Source: an uncultured Bacteroidales bacterium (GTDB lineage Bacteria > Bacteroidota > Bacteroidia > Bacteroidales > Paludibacteraceae). From it: DNA of 63,709 bases. The position numbers and the translations under genes are program-made. The notes under the pieces are model-generated. The model was not told the origin of the DNA. It ran no database searches and worked only from the letters and a program-made list of their open reading frames with translations. The DNA lies in assembly GCA_900316845.1 (NCBI GenBank), contig ONEG01000018.1:1-63709 (forward strand). The letters run 5' to 3'. Shown here piece by piece: positions 23,519-33,363 of the stretch. The stretch's first letter is position 1, and every line of letters begins with the position of its first letter.

Positions 23519-24839
23519 TAGCTTTGCTTTCTTCTTCGTAGCCCGGTTTGTCGAGAAGAGCGAACATGTTCTTCTTGTATGCCTCTACGCCCGGTTGGTT
23601 GAACGGATTGACGTCCAGCACGTATCCGGAGATACCGCAGCCGCGCTCGAAGAAATAGATGAACTGGCCGATGTTGTACTCGTCAATCTTCTCGAAGGAG
23701 ATATGGATGTTCGGTACACCGCCATCGACATGCGCGAGTTGCGTACCGAGTTCCGCCATCTTGTTCACCTCATCGACACGTTTGCCGGCAAGGAAATTCA
23801 GACCATCGAGGTTCTCTTCGTCCATCGGAACGAGCACTTTCTTGTTGGCTTTCTCGATCGAGATCACGGTCTCGAAGATGGTACGCTCGCCATCCTGGAT
23901 CCATTGTCCCATGGAGTGCAAATCGGTGGTGAAGTCCACAGAAGCCGGGAAGATAGCCTTGTGGTCCTTACCCTCGGACTCGCCGTAGAGCTGTTTCCAC
24001 CACTCGGAGAAATAATGCAGTTTGGGGTTGAAGTTGACAAGGATCTCGATCTTCTTTCCTCCCTGATAGAGGGCATTACGGATTGCTGCATACTGGCAAG
24101 CCGGGTTCTCTGCGTACGGCACTTTGACGTCCGTCGCTTTCTCCATGTCCTGCGCACCTTTGACGAGCGCTTTGATGTCACCACCGGCTACGGCGATCGG
24201 CAGCAAGCCTACCGGCGTGAGAACAGAGAAACGTCCGCCGACATTATCCGGGATGACGAAAGTCTTGTAACCCTCTTTGGTCGCGAGGCTGCGGAGCGCA
24301 CCTTTGGCGCGGTCGGTAACCGCTACGATACGATGTTTCGCCTCCTCTTTGCCGACTTGTTTCTCGAGCATGGTCTTCAAGAGACGGAAAGCGAGAGCTG
24401 TCTCGGTTGTCGTACCGGATTTGGAGATATTGATGATACCGAACTGCTTGTCTGCGAGGAAGTCCATGAGTTCTGCCAGGTAGTCCTCGCCGATGTTATT
24501 GCCTGCATAAACGACATAGGGGTTCTTGCGGTCTTTGGCTACGAAAGCATCGAAAGCGGAGCTGAGAGCCTCGTTCACAGCGCGTGCGCCGAGATACGAA
24601 CCGCCGATACCGGCAACGATAACCACCTCGCAACGACGACGTAACTCGTCCGCCGAAGCCTGAACCTCTGCGAGGAACTCATCCGTGATAGAGGAGGGCA
24701 GATGTACCCATCCGATGTAGTCGTTTCCTGCGCCCTGACCGTTCTCCAAGAGGAGGTTGGCAGCTTCGGTCTGCGACTCTAATTTCTTCAAAGCCGCTGC
24801 ATCCACAAAGCATGCGGCATTCTTCAAACACAGTTTCAT
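23496..24839 (-). CDS. pgi: Glucose-6-phosphate isomerase
   Basis: 447 residues, the short form usual in Bacteroidales and Firmicutes. Converts glucose 6-phosphate to fructose 6-phosphate. Motifs visible: [49 protein letters not shown], and the C-terminal catalytic lysine region [16 protein letters not shown]. It is the last gene of the leftward block lysS-gpsA-pgi; the gap to gpsA is 12 bases. The long plus-strand frame over it is a shadow. Confidence 0.95.
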   Translation of the reverse strand: MKLCLKNAACFVDAAALKKLESQTEAANLLLENGQGAGNDYIGWVHLPSSITDEFLAEVQASADELRRRCEVVIVAGIGGSYLGARAVNEALSSAFDAFVAKDRKNPYVVYAGNNIGEDYLAELMDFLADKQFGIINISKSGTTTETALAFRLLKTMLEKQVGKEEAKHRIVAVTDRAKGALRSLATKEGYKTFVIPDNVGGRFSVLTPVGLLPIAVAGGDIKALVKGAQDMEKATDVKVPYAENPACQYAAIRNALYQGGKKIEILVNFNPKLHYFSEWWKQLYGESEGKDHKAIFPASVDFTTDLHSMGQWIQDGERTIFETVISIEKANKKVLVPMDEENLDGLNFLAGKRVDEVNKMAELGTQLAHVDGGVPNIHISFEKIDEYNIGQFIYFFERGCGISGYVLDVNPFNQPGVEAYKKNMFALLDKPGYEEESKAIKARLAK

Positions 24840-24851
24840 AATTTTAGCAAA

Positions 24852-25841
24852 TTATTGTAATTTAGTAGTTAATGACTTGATGATAGGTTTCGCCTTCTGG
24901 CGGTTGTAGAGGATCTCGTACATGGCATCGACGATCGGCAGGGCGACTTGCATACGCTCGTTCGCCTGATGAATGGCTTTGGTGCCATAGTAGCCTTCGG
25001 CTACCATCTCCATCTCCATCTGTGCCGCCTTGACCGAATAACCGAGTCCGAGCATCTGACCGAACTGACGGTTACGGCTGAACTGCGAATAACCCGTGAC
25101 GAGGACGTCGCCCAGATAACCCGAAGCGGTGATGTCTCGCGGCACATTGCTCATCGCGGTGGCAAAACGCTGGATCTCCTGGATGGCGTTGGACAGCAGC
25201 ACGGCCTGGAAGTTATCGCCGTAATGCAAAGCCTGGCACATGCCGGCTGCGATGGCGTATATATTCTTCATGACGGAGCTGTACTCCAAGCCGATGACGT
25301 CGTTGGAGAGGGTAGTGTGGACGTACGGCGTTTGGAAGAGTTTGGACCATAACTCCGCGTTCTGCCTGTTCTCGCAACCGATAGTGAGGTACGAGAGACG
25401 CTCCAAGGCGATCTCCTCCGCATGACACGGACCGGCGATGACGCCGAGTTGGTCAAAAGGAATATGGAAGCGGTTATGCAGATAATCCGTGACGATGACG
25501 TTCTCGTCGGGAATCATACCTTTGACCGCAGAGATGACCACTTTATGCGTCATGTCGCGGCGGATCTTCGTCAGCGATTGCTTCACATAGGGCGATGGAA
25601 TCGCGAGAATCAGCACATCCGACTGCGCTACGGTCTGGTTGATATCCGAGGAGAAATGAATACGGCTCACGTCAAAATTGGCGGCGCCGAGATAGGTCGG
25701 GTTCTTGCCCGTGGCGATGAACTCATCGATCACCTCCTGACGGCGGATGAACCAGTTCACCTCCGGTTGGTTCTGCATGACGATCTTCGCCAAAGCCGTC
25801 GCCCATGAGCCCGAACCTAATATAGCGATCTTTCTATACAT
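24852..25841 (-). CDS. gpsA: NAD(P)H-dependent glycerol-3-phosphate dehydrogenase
   Basis: About 329 residues from MYRKIAILGSGSWATALAK. Reduces dihydroxyacetone phosphate to glycerol 3-phosphate for phospholipid synthesis. The nucleotide-binding motif is GSGSWATAL, with Ala where many enzymes have Gly. The catalytic Lys is in VISAVKGM, and the C-terminal domain has the usual ASGYLGDVLVTGYS. The start codon lies in a self-echoing CAATTATCAATT repeat, so translation initiation is in unusual sequence. Middle gene of the lysS-gpsA-pgi block. Confidence 0.94.
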   Translation of the reverse strand: MYRKIAILGSGSWATALAKIVMQNQPEVNWFIRRQEVIDEFIATGKNPTYLGAANFDVSRIHFSSDINQTVAQSDVLILAIPSPYVKQSLTKIRRDMTHKVVISAVKGMIPDENVIVTDYLHNRFHIPFDQLGVIAGPCHAEEIALERLSYLTIGCENRQNAELWSKLFQTPYVHTTLSNDVIGLEYSSVMKNIYAIAAGMCQALHYGDNFQAVLLSNAIQEIQRFATAMSNVPRDITASGYLGDVLVTGYSQFSRNRQFGQMLGLGYSVKAAQMEMEMVAEGYYGTKAIHQANERMQVALPIVDAMYEILYNRQKAKPIIKSLTTKLQ

Positions 25842-25845
25842 AATT

Positions 25846-25876
25846 ATCAATTATCAATTGTCAATTATCAATTGAC
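25846..25876. repeat. Self-echoing CAATTATCAATTGTCAATT repeat between lysS and gpsA
   Basis: Repeated and partly palindromic TCAATTATCAATTG units fill the junction and include the lysS stop codon and its last two codons. The same words recur at 28852-28930 and 31684-31715. Confidence 0.7.
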
Positions 25877-27394
25877 TTCCGGTTTCATCGTCGGGAAAAG
25901 AAGTACCTCCTGGATGGTCGGCTGACCGGTCATGAGGATCGCCAGACGGTCGATACCGATACCGATACCCGATGTCGGCGGCATACCGTACTCGAGCGCG
26001 CGCATGAAGTCATGGTCGATCACCATCGCTTCGTCGTCGCCCTTGTCGGCAAGCTTCATCTGCTCGACGAAACGGTTGTATTGGTCAATCGGGTCGTTCA
26101 GCTCGGAGTACGCGTTGGCGAGCTCTTTGCCGTTGACCATCAACTCAAAACGTTCGGTCAGACCGGGTTTGGAGCGGTGCATCTTCGTCAGCGGCGACAT
26201 CTCCACGGGGTAGTCGGTGATGAAGGTCGGCTGGATGAAGGTGCCCTCGCAGGTCTCGCCGAAAATCTCGTCAATCAGTTTGCCTTTGCCCATGTGCTCG
26301 GTATCCTCTACGCCGAGTTTCTTTGCCTCCACACGGATCTCATCTTCGCTCATCGAAGCAAGGTCCAGACCGGTCTTCTCTTTGATGGCATCGAGGATCG
26401 GCAGACGGCGGTACGGCGCCTTGAAATCGATCTCATGGTCGCCAATCTGCACTTTCGTCGTGCCGTTGACGGCAATTGCAATCTTCTCCAGCAGCTGCTC
26501 CGTGAAGCCCATCATCCAGTTATAATCCTTGTACTGTACGTAAAGCTCCATGCAGGTGAACTCGGGGTTGTGGGAGCGGTCCATGCCTTCGTTACGGAAG
26601 TTACGGCCGATCTCATACACGCCCTCAAAACCGCCGACGATAAGGCGTTTGAGGTAGAGTTCGGTCGCGATACGCAGGTACATATCCACGTCGAGCGAGT
26701 TATGGTGCGTGATGAACGGACGAGCCGAAGCGCCGCCGGCAATCTGCTGCAGAATAGGCGTCTCCACCTCGGTATAACCTGCCTCGTCGAACACCTGACG
26801 CATCGTGCGGAGGATGGTGGCGCGTTTGAGGAAGGTATCCTTGACACCCTCGTTCACTACGAGGTCCACATAACGCTGGCGGTAACGCTGCTCAGGGTCG
26901 TTGAATCCGTCATAAGCCACGCCGTCTTTGTACTTGACGATCGGCAGCGGACGAAGCGATTTGGCGAGCACCGTCAGCTTCTTGGCATGCACGGAGATCT
27001 CACCCATCTGCGTGCGGAAAACGAATCCCTCAATGCCGATGAAATCGCCGATATCGAGCAGTTTCTTAAAAACGACGTTGTACATCTGCTGCTCGACGGT
27101 GGTCGGTTGCTCTCCTTCTGCCACAGGAGCTTGAATATCGTCTCGGCTTACATACACCTGAATACGTCCCTTGGAGTCCTGGATCTCGATGAACGAGGCT
27201 TTTCCCATGATTCGCTTGGACATCAGACGTCCGGCGATACGTACTTCTTTGCCGTCCCACTCATCAAAATGCGCTTTGATGTCCGTGGAGTGTCCGGTTA
27301 CTTGATACTCGGCTGCAGGATAGGGGTCAATCCCCATGTCTCGCATCGTCTGCAGACTCTGCCGCCGTACTTGTTCTTGTTCGCTTAATTCCAT
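25868..27394 (-). CDS. lysS: Lysyl-tRNA synthetase, class II
   Basis: 508 residues. N-terminal OB-fold anticodon domain (about 55-160), then the class II core with motif 2 (NFRNEGMDRSHNPEFTCME) and motif 3 (TSGIGIGIDRLAILMT) near the C-terminus. It charges tRNA-Lys. Full length. The promoter, with CAAAGGTA at 27476-27483 on the plus strand, lies 82 bases upstream, with a small CAGACATTTTTTCTG hairpin in the leader. It heads the lysS-gpsA-pgi operon. Confidence 0.96.
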   Translation of the reverse strand: MELSEQEQVRRQSLQTMRDMGIDPYPAAEYQVTGHSTDIKAHFDEWDGKEVRIAGRLMSKRIMGKASFIEIQDSKGRIQVYVSRDDIQAPVAEGEQPTTVEQQMYNVVFKKLLDIGDFIGIEGFVFRTQMGEISVHAKKLTVLAKSLRPLPIVKYKDGVAYDGFNDPEQRYRQRYVDLVVNEGVKDTFLKRATILRTMRQVFDEAGYTEVETPILQQIAGGASARPFITHHNSLDVDMYLRIATELYLKRLIVGGFEGVYEIGRNFRNEGMDRSHNPEFTCMELYVQYKDYNWMMGFTEQLLEKIAIAVNGTTKVQIGDHEIDFKAPYRRLPILDAIKEKTGLDLASMSEDEIRVEAKKLGVEDTEHMGKGKLIDEIFGETCEGTFIQPTFITDYPVEMSPLTKMHRSKPGLTERFELMVNGKELANAYSELNDPIDQYNRFVEQMKLADKGDDEAMVIDHDFMRALEYGMPPTSGIGIGIDRLAILMTGQPTIQEVLLFPTMKPEVN

Positions 27395-27475
27395 ATATAT
27401 TTATTTTTATTTAGCTATAGTTGTATTTTTCAGACATTTTTTCTGAACTTTTAATGCAAAATACAAATGACGGTG

Positions 27476-27483
27476 CAAAGGTA
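27476..27483 (-). promoter_or_regulatory. Promoter of lysS-gpsA-pgi
   Basis: TACCTTTG on the minus strand; divergent from the gmd promoter 84 bases away. Confidence 0.7.
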
Positions 27484-27566
27484 CAACTTTTTTACCAAAT
27501 ACGCAAATTTTTATGCGTAAATCTTGAAAAAACGCGCGTGCGCTTGCGTATATCAATATTTTTTTG

Positions 27567-27574
27567 TACCTTTG
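27567..27574 (+). promoter_or_regulatory. Promoter of the polysaccharide operon
   Basis: TACCTTTG, with GCGTATATCAA upstream. The leader of about 65 bases contains ATTAATAATTAATT. All genes to 36039 could be read from here. Confidence 0.7.
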
Positions 27575-27640
27575 CACGCTTTTTTATCAATTAATAATTA
27601 ATTGAGGCAAAAATACAGTATCAGAAACAACAAAAATACT

Positions 27641-28735
27641 ATGGCAAAAACAGCATTGATTACCGGTGTGACAGGGCAGGACGGAAGTTATCTGTCGGAA
27701 TTCCTGTTGGAAAAAGGGTATGAGGTTCACGGCATCATCCGCCGCAGTTCAGTGGATTATCGCGAGCGTATAGCGCATTTGGAGGGCACGCCGCATTTCC
27801 ATTTGCATTACGCAGACATGAGCGACTCGATGTCGTTGGTGAAATTAGTGGGGAAAGTACAACCGGATGAGATATACAATCTCGCGGCGCAAAGCCACGT
27901 GCAGGTCTCGTTTGACGCACCGGAGTTTACGGCAGACGTCGATGCCGTAGGTGTGCTCCGTATCTTAGAGGCGGTACGTACGAACCATCTGGAGAAAACC
28001 TGTAAGATCTATCAGGCTTCCACTTCGGAGTTGTACGGCAAGGTGGAGGAAGTACCGCAAAGCGAGACCACGCCCTTCCATCCGTATAGCCCGTACGCGG
28101 TGGCGAAGCTCTACGGCTACTGGATTATCAAGGAGTACCGCGAGGCGTATGATATGTTCTGCTGCTCGGGTATCCTCTTTAACCATGAGAGTGAGCGCCG
28201 CGGAGAGACCTTCGTGACAAGGAAGATCACACTCGCTGCCGCCCGTATCGCCCAAGGCAAGCAGGATTGTCTGTATCTGGGCAATCTGGATAGTTTGCGC
28301 GACTGGGGTTACGCCAAGGACTACGTAGAGTGCATGTGGCTGATCCTGCAGCACGAGACACCCGAAGATTTCGTCATCGCTACCGGTGTACAGCATAGTG
28401 TACGCGAGTTCGCCACCCTCGCTTTCCGCCACGCTGGTATCGAACTGCGCTGGGAAGGCGAAGGAATAGAGGAGAAGGGAGTTAACGTTAAAACCGGCGA
28501 TGTGGTAGTGGCTGTAAGCCCGGACTTCTATCGGCCGACGGATGTGGTGAACCTCCTCGGCGATCCTTCCAAAGCCAAACGCGAACTCGGTTGGAACCCG
28601 CAGAGCACGAGCTTTGAGCAACTTGTGGAACTCATGGTGGCGCACGACATGAAGAAAGTCGCTGCCGATGATGCCGCCGCTGAAATCCGCAAAGTGAACT
28701 TGGCGGAGTTTCTGGAGAAAGGAATAGACAAGTAA
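27641..28735 (+). CDS. gmd: GDP-mannose 4,6-dehydratase
   Basis: 364 residues from the ATG at 27641 (a start 13 codons upstream is possible but gives no homology). Short-chain dehydrogenase with [13 protein letters not shown] for NAD(P) binding, catalytic STSELYGK and [13 protein letters not shown]. It makes GDP-4-keto-6-deoxymannose, the precursor of GDP-fucose, which the next gene completes. First gene of the exopolysaccharide/capsule operon. Confidence 0.95.
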   Translation: MAKTALITGVTGQDGSYLSEFLLEKGYEVHGIIRRSSVDYRERIAHLEGTPHFHLHYADMSDSMSLVKLVGKVQPDEIYNLAAQSHVQVSFDAPEFTADVDAVGVLRILEAVRTNHLEKTCKIYQASTSELYGKVEEVPQSETTPFHPYSPYAVAKLYGYWIIKEYREAYDMFCCSGILFNHESERRGETFVTRKITLAAARIAQGKQDCLYLGNLDSLRDWGYAKDYVECMWLILQHETPEDFVIATGVQHSVREFATLAFRHAGIELRWEGEGIEEKGVNVKTGDVVVAVSPDFYRPTDVVNLLGDPSKAKRELGWNPQSTSFEQLVELMVAHDMKKVAADDAAAEIRKVNLAEFLEKGIDK

Positions 28736-28777
28736 AATCGGCTTATCGTTACGGTTACGTACCGGTGTCGTCATATT

Positions 28778-28825
28778 GAGCACCCGATGAGCACCCGATG
28801 AGCATCCGATGAGCACCCGATGGAG
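28778..28825. repeat. Four tandem 12-mers GAGCACCCGATG
   Basis: Four consecutive units, one with a single change (GAGCATCCGATG), in the gap between gmd and fcl. A CAATT-type echo follows at 28852 onward. Confidence 0.85.
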
Positions 28826-28933
28826 AAAGGTGGAAAGCAGGTGGAAATGTAATTGACAATTGATAATTCTTATCTCGCTTCGCTCGAACGATTATTTTCG
28901 ACAAGCGAAAATTTTGATAATTGAGAATTGGAA

Positions 28934-29875
28934 ATGGAGAAAAATTCAAAAATATATGTGGCAGGACACCGGGGAATGGTGGGATCTGCGATCGTAAGAG
29001 AGCTGCAAAGGCAGGGATATACGAATATCGTGACACGGACACACAAGGAGTTGGATCTGTGTCGCCAGGAGGCGGTGGAGAAGTTCTTTGCGGAAGAGAA
29101 GCCGGAGTATGTGTTCCTCGCTGCCGCCAAAGTGGGCGGTATTGTGGCGAACCAGAATGCGTTAGCGGATTTCATGTACGACAACATGATCCTCGAGATG
29201 AACGTCATCCATGCGGCATGGAAGAACGGCGTGAAGAAATTGGAGTTCCTGGGTTCGAGTTGTATCTACCCGCGTATGGCTCCGCAGCCGATGAAGGAGA
29301 GTTGTCTGTTAACCGGCGAGTTGGAGAAGACCAACGAGGCTTATGCGCTCGCAAAGATCAGCGGACTCAAATACTGCGAGTTCCTGAACCGTCAGTACGG
29401 AACGGATTATATTTCCGTCATGCCGACGAACCTCTACGGCCCGAACGATAACTACCACCCGGAGCACAGCCATGTCCTGCCAGCGCTCATCCGACGCTTC
29501 CACGAAGCGAAAATGAGCGGCGCGAAGAGAGTGACGTGCTGGGGAACGGGTTCTCCGCTGCGAGAGTTCCTGTATGTAGATGACCTTGCGAACCTCTGCG
29601 TGTTCCTTATGAATAACTACTCGGGCAACGAGACCGTGAATGCCGGTACGGGCAAAGAGTTAACGATCAAAGAGTTGACGGAACTCGTAGCGAAAGTGAT
29701 CGGTTACGAAGGACAGATCGAGTGGGATAGTACCCGTCCGGACGGCACGCCGCGTAAGCTGCTGGATGTCAGCAAAGCAACGAGACTCGGCTGGACGTAC
29801 AAGACCGAACTCGAAGACGGTATCCGGCTGGCTTACAAAGACTTTTTAGAGAACCCGATGAGGGCGGAGAGATGA
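28934..29875 (+). CDS. fcl: GDP-L-fucose synthase
   Basis: 313 residues from the ATG at 28934. Motifs: [13 protein letters not shown] (NADP binding), [13 protein letters not shown], the catalytic pair in [13 protein letters not shown], and [11 protein letters not shown]. Together with Gmd it supplies GDP-fucose for surface polysaccharide or glycoprotein. The last codons overlap the following start by 4 bases (ATGA), while about 200 bases of repeat-rich sequence separate it from gmd. Confidence 0.95.
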   Translation: MEKNSKIYVAGHRGMVGSAIVRELQRQGYTNIVTRTHKELDLCRQEAVEKFFAEEKPEYVFLAAAKVGGIVANQNALADFMYDNMILEMNVIHAAWKNGVKKLEFLGSSCIYPRMAPQPMKESCLLTGELEKTNEAYALAKISGLKYCEFLNRQYGTDYISVMPTNLYGPNDNYHPEHSHVLPALIRRFHEAKMSGAKRVTCWGTGSPLREFLYVDDLANLCVFLMNNYSGNETVNAGTGKELTIKELTELVAKVIGYEGQIEWDSTRPDGTPRKLLDVSKATRLGWTYKTELEDGIRLAYKDFLENPMRAER

Positions 29876-30693
29876 GAGACTTCTCGCTGGACATATATCG
29901 GGAACTGCTGGAGGGATTGCAGGCGAAAGGGTACGAGTTGGTTTCGTATAGTGATTACTGCCGAAATATCGATAAATCGACAAATCGAAATATCGAAGGT
30001 AAATTTGTCATTTTACGGCACGACGTGGACGCCAAGCCGGCAAACAGTCTGAAGACCGCGCAGATAGAGCATTCGCTCGGCGCGAAAGCAAGTTATTATT
30101 TCCGAACCGGAGAAAGCGGATGTTATAAGGGAAGCAAGTTGTCTTTGCCGGAGAGTGTCCGCGCGATAGTTGCGTTGGGGCATGAGATCGGGTATCACTA
30201 CGAGGACATGAGCCTCTGCGGCGGAGATTTTGAAAAGGCGTATGATCATTTTCAGACCTGGCTCGATTATTTCCGGCAGTACTACGCCGTGGAGACGATC
30301 TGCATGCACGGTGCGCCGACGAGCCAATATGACAGCAAGGATCTCTGGCAGCGATACGACTATAAGAAACTCGGTCTCATCGGCGAACCGTATTTCGATA
30401 CGGATTTTAGCGATGTGTTCTACTTGACGGACACGGGTCGTTGTTGGGACGGATACAAGGTCTCGGTACGGGATAAGATCCCTCAGTATCAGGACGAGTG
30501 GACGGCACGAGGTTTGGTTTGGCACACGACGAATGAGCTCATCTCCGCCATCGAGCATGACCAACTGCCGGCTCACGTGATGATCACCACACATCCTCAG
30601 CGATGGACGAACAACAAAGGCGAGTGGTGGAAAGAATGCGTTCTGCAAAACGCAAAGAATATAGTAAAACGACTACTGATAATAATGAAATAG
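29872..30693 (+). CDS. Polysaccharide-deacetylase-like protein
   Basis: 273 residues. The NodB-type motifs are modified but visible: RHDVDAK (metal-binding HD) near 48-54 and [10 protein letters not shown] near 104-113. No signal peptide, so it probably acts on a cytoplasmic intermediate. A short in-frame insertion ([14 protein letters not shown]) sits near residue 31-44 and is built from repeats of CGAAATATCGA at 29962-29999. It overlaps fcl and precedes the WlbA-like gene by 7 bases, so its substrate is likely a sugar of this pathway. Confidence 0.65.
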   Translation: MRDFSLDIYRELLEGLQAKGYELVSYSDYCRNIDKSTNRNIEGKFVILRHDVDAKPANSLKTAQIEHSLGAKASYYFRTGESGCYKGSKLSLPESVRAIVALGHEIGYHYEDMSLCGGDFEKAYDHFQTWLDYFRQYYAVETICMHGAPTSQYDSKDLWQRYDYKKLGLIGEPYFDTDFSDVFYLTDTGRCWDGYKVSVRDKIPQYQDEWTARGLVWHTTNELISAIEHDQLPAHVMITTHPQRWTNNKGEWWKECVLQNAKNIVKRLLIIMK

Positions 30694-30700
30694 TTAAATA

Positions 30701-31684
30701 ATGAAACCTTTAAATTTTGCATTGATCGGAGCAGCAGGATATATCGCTCCGAGACACATTAAGGCGATCGCCGATACCGGCAACAACCTGCTGGTGGCGT
30801 ATGACAAGTTTGATAGTGTAGGAAGGCTGGACAGCTCTTTCCCGGATTGTTCGTTCTACACGGAGAATGAGCAGTTCGACCGTTTTTGCTCGAAACAGAT
30901 GCGTACGGACAACCCGCTGAATTGGGTCTCCATCTGCACGCCGAACTATACCCATGATGCGTTCATCCGTTACGGTCTGCGACTCGGCTGCGACGTGATA
31001 TGCGAGAAACCCTTGGTGCTCAACCCTTATAACATCGACAACCTCGTGGAGTTGGAGGAGGAAACCGGACACAAGGCCTATACGATCCTGCAGCTGAGGT
31101 TGCACGACAAGATCCGCGCGCTGAAGGAGAAAGTGGAGAAGGGCCCGAAAGACAAGATCTACGACGTGGACCTGACGTATATCACGAGCCGCGGCAAGTG
31201 GTACTACAGCTCCTGGAAAGGCGATGTACACAAGTCCGGCGGTATCGCAACGAATATCGGCGTGCATTTCTACGACATGTTGCAATGGGTGTTTGGTCCG
31301 GTGAAAAAGAATATCGTTCACGTGATGAGTTTTGACCGCGTGGCAGGATATTTGGAGCTCGAGCGCGCCCGCGTGCGTTATTTCCTCTCTATTAATGCAG
31401 ACTGTCTGCCGGCGAATGCGGTACAAGGCGAGAAACGGACGTACCGTACGCTGAGTATCGACGGAGAGGAGTTTGAGTTCTCAGCCGGCTTCACCGAGCT
31501 GCATACGGAGAGTTACAAGCAGATTCTCGCGGGTAACGGTTTCCGTATCTCAGAGGCTCGTCCGTGCATCGAGACGGTGGCTCAGATACGTCATGCGGAA
31601 CCTATCGGACTCGTCGGCGACTATCACCCCTTAGCGAAACTGCCATTAAGCCCGCATCCTTTCGGATGGGATGAGAGGAGATAA
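30701..31684 (+). CDS. wlbA: Gfo/Idh/MocA dehydrogenase, WlbA/WbpB type
   Basis: 327 residues. GAAGYIAPRHIKAI for NAD binding, CEKPLV with the catalytic Lys, and GGIATNIGVHFYDMLQWVFG with the catalytic His/Asp. The close fit of the N-terminus (ALIGAAGYIAPRH and DTGN) points to the WlbA/WbpB enzymes, which oxidise UDP-N-acetylglucosaminuronate at C3 in making 2,3-diamino-sugar uronates. No aminotransferase or acetyltransferase partner of that path is in the window, so the exact substrate is inferred. Confidence 0.78.
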   Translation: MKPLNFALIGAAGYIAPRHIKAIADTGNNLLVAYDKFDSVGRLDSSFPDCSFYTENEQFDRFCSKQMRTDNPLNWVSICTPNYTHDAFIRYGLRLGCDVICEKPLVLNPYNIDNLVELEEETGHKAYTILQLRLHDKIRALKEKVEKGPKDKIYDVDLTYITSRGKWYYSSWKGDVHKSGGIATNIGVHFYDMLQWVFGPVKKNIVHVMSFDRVAGYLELERARVRYFLSINADCLPANAVQGEKRTYRTLSIDGEEFEFSAGFTELHTESYKQILAGNGFRISEARPCIETVAQIRHAEPIGLVGDYHPLAKLPLSPHPFGWDERR

Positions 31685-31715
31685 TTGATAATTGACAATT
31701 GATAATTGACAATTG
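31684..31715. repeat. AATTGATAATTGAC echo repeat before wza
   Basis: Repeated ATTGATAATTGACAATTG units fill the whole gap between the WlbA-like and Wza-like genes, so the Wza-like start codon sits in repeat sequence. Confidence 0.75.
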
Positions 31716-32591
31716 ATGAGAAAATTCCAAAACATATTATTTCTGGCTTTAGTGGGCTTTCTGCTTTCGTCATGTGTGACGGCGCGGAAAGTGAACTATA
31801 TGCAGGAACCGGACCGCTATATCCCTTCGTATGCGGACACCTTGAGTTTTGAGGATTACGTGCTGCGGATCGGCGACAGGCTGTACGTATATGTTTACTC
31901 GACGGACGAGAACGTGCAGAAGATGTACAACGCCGGCGGCGCGAACTCTTCGCAGATGCGTCAACAAATGGGTAACGGTGCGCTCGGTGGATCGTATGAC
32001 TTATATACGTATCTGATTGACGAGGAAGGAAACATCGATTTCCCGACTATCGGTAAGATCTACGTACAAGGTATGACGACCCGCGATGTGAAGCACAAAC
32101 TCGAAGAGGAGTTAGGTACCTTGCTCAAGGAGATCCCGGGGTACTCGACGATCTCCGTGGAGGTGAATATCGTCAACCGCTCGTTCTCGATCATCGGTGC
32201 ACAAAGCGGCCGGTACATGATTAACAAAGAGAAGATGACGATCTTCGAGGCCCTCGCTCTGGCGGGAGACCTCGGCGAGTTCAACAGCAGAAAAGAGATC
32301 AAACTCGTGCGTGAGAAGAACGGCGTGACGACGATCAAGACTTTCGATGCGCGTTCGAAAGACCTCGTGAACTCCGAGTACTACTACATCGAGCCGAACG
32401 ATATCATCTATATCCGTCAGATCCCGGGATACAGTTTCGGTATCAACCACGTGACGACAGTCATCGGCGTGACGGCAGCGACCATCTCGTTTGGCGTGTT
32501 CATCTACTCGATCGTACAGACCGGTATCAACCACGTCAACAAGTACTACGGTAAGAAATCGTCATCCACTACGGAAGGAGGTGCCAAATGA
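31716..32591 (+). CDS. wza: Polysaccharide export lipoprotein, Wza type
   Basis: 291 residues from the ATG at 31716. Lipobox LLSSC near residue 20, then the Poly_export and SLBB regions (LRIGDRLYVYVY, then IDEEGNIDFPTIGKIYVQG, and later MINKEKMTIFEALALAGDLGEF). A C-terminal membrane helix (TTVIGVTAATISFGVFIYSI) is followed by a short charged tail, as in Bacteroidetes Wza proteins whose C-terminal helix forms the outer-membrane pore. It overlaps the second export lipoprotein by ATGA. Confidence 0.9.
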   Translation: MRKFQNILFLALVGFLLSSCVTARKVNYMQEPDRYIPSYADTLSFEDYVLRIGDRLYVYVYSTDENVQKMYNAGGANSSQMRQQMGNGALGGSYDLYTYLIDEEGNIDFPTIGKIYVQGMTTRDVKHKLEEELGTLLKEIPGYSTISVEVNIVNRSFSIIGAQSGRYMINKEKMTIFEALALAGDLGEFNSRKEIKLVREKNGVTTIKTFDARSKDLVNSEYYYIEPNDIIYIRQIPGYSFGINHVTTVIGVTAATISFGVFIYSIVQTGINHVNKYYGKKSSSTTEGGAK

Positions 32592-33358
32592 AAAAGCTTA
32601 GTATTTTGATTTTGGCACTGGTAACAATGACCCTCTCGGGTTGTTACAGCCACCGGGTGATCGGTTACCTGCAGGAACCGACCAAATGCAACAAGCTGCC
32701 GGTGTATGACTCCGTGCCGTACGAACCATATAAACTGCGCGTGAACGACGAGATCATCTACCGCCTCATCACCATGGACGAGACGATGAGTAAGATGCTC
32801 GGCGCCAACACAATGAACTACGGCTCGCAGTACGCCAACTCATACCGTATTCACCAGGACGGAACGGTAGATATGCCTTTCCTTCAGCCGATAAAGATTG
32901 CCGGCTTGACGGAAGCGGAAGCGCAGGATACATTGAAGGCGGCGTTCAGGGAGATCATCCCCGATGCGGACGTCAAGGTAGCGATGTACAACAAGTATTT
33001 CTCTGTTATCGGAGATGCACGGTCAGGACAGTTCTATATCTACAAAGAGAAGATGAATATCTTCCAGGCGCTCGCCATGACCGGCGATGTGATGAACAGC
33101 GGTGACAGACGGCATATCCGTATCATCCGTCCGCGTGACGGAGGTCAGGAACCGGAGATTCTCGAGTTCGACATGCGGACGAATAGTATCATCGACTCGA
33201 AATACTACTACGTCTATCCCAACGACGTCATCTACGTGGCGAGAACGAAAGACAGCTTCTATAAAGTACCGAACTACTCCGCCTTTATCGGGCTGATCAC
33301 GAGTAGTGTGGCGCTCTTGACGACCGTCTTGAACTATGTGGCTTATATGTATAAATAA
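32588..33358 (+). CDS. Second polysaccharide export lipoprotein
   Basis: 256 residues; lipobox TLSGC (Cys about 19), then the same order of regions as the previous gene (LRVNDEIIYRLIT, then HQDGTVDMPFLQPIKIAGL and YIYKEKMNIFQALAMTGDV), ending in a C-terminal hydrophobic helix (IGLITSSVALLTTVLNYVAY). The pair is a tandem duplication that has diverged; the two may form a mixed ring or serve separate chains. The next gene, the kinase, starts five bases after the stop. Confidence 0.88.
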   Translation: MKKLSILILALVTMTLSGCYSHRVIGYLQEPTKCNKLPVYDSVPYEPYKLRVNDEIIYRLITMDETMSKMLGANTMNYGSQYANSYRIHQDGTVDMPFLQPIKIAGLTEAEAQDTLKAAFREIIPDADVKVAMYNKYFSVIGDARSGQFYIYKEKMNIFQALAMTGDVMNSGDRRHIRIIRPRDGGQEPEILEFDMRTNSIIDSKYYYVYPNDVIYVARTKDSFYKVPNYSAFIGLITSSVALLTTVLNYVAYMYK

Positions 33359-33363
33359 CGACT

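Noticed and set aside
23334..24644. 436-residue plus-strand reading frame over pgi
   Set aside because: Shadow of the well-defined pgi gene; no motifs.
26012..27388. 458-residue plus-strand reading frame over lysS
   Set aside because: Shadow of lysS with His/Arg/Asp-rich composition typical of antisense frames.
28778..28825. CRISPR array
   Set aside because: The 12-mer repeats are contiguous with no spacers and there are no cas genes in the window.
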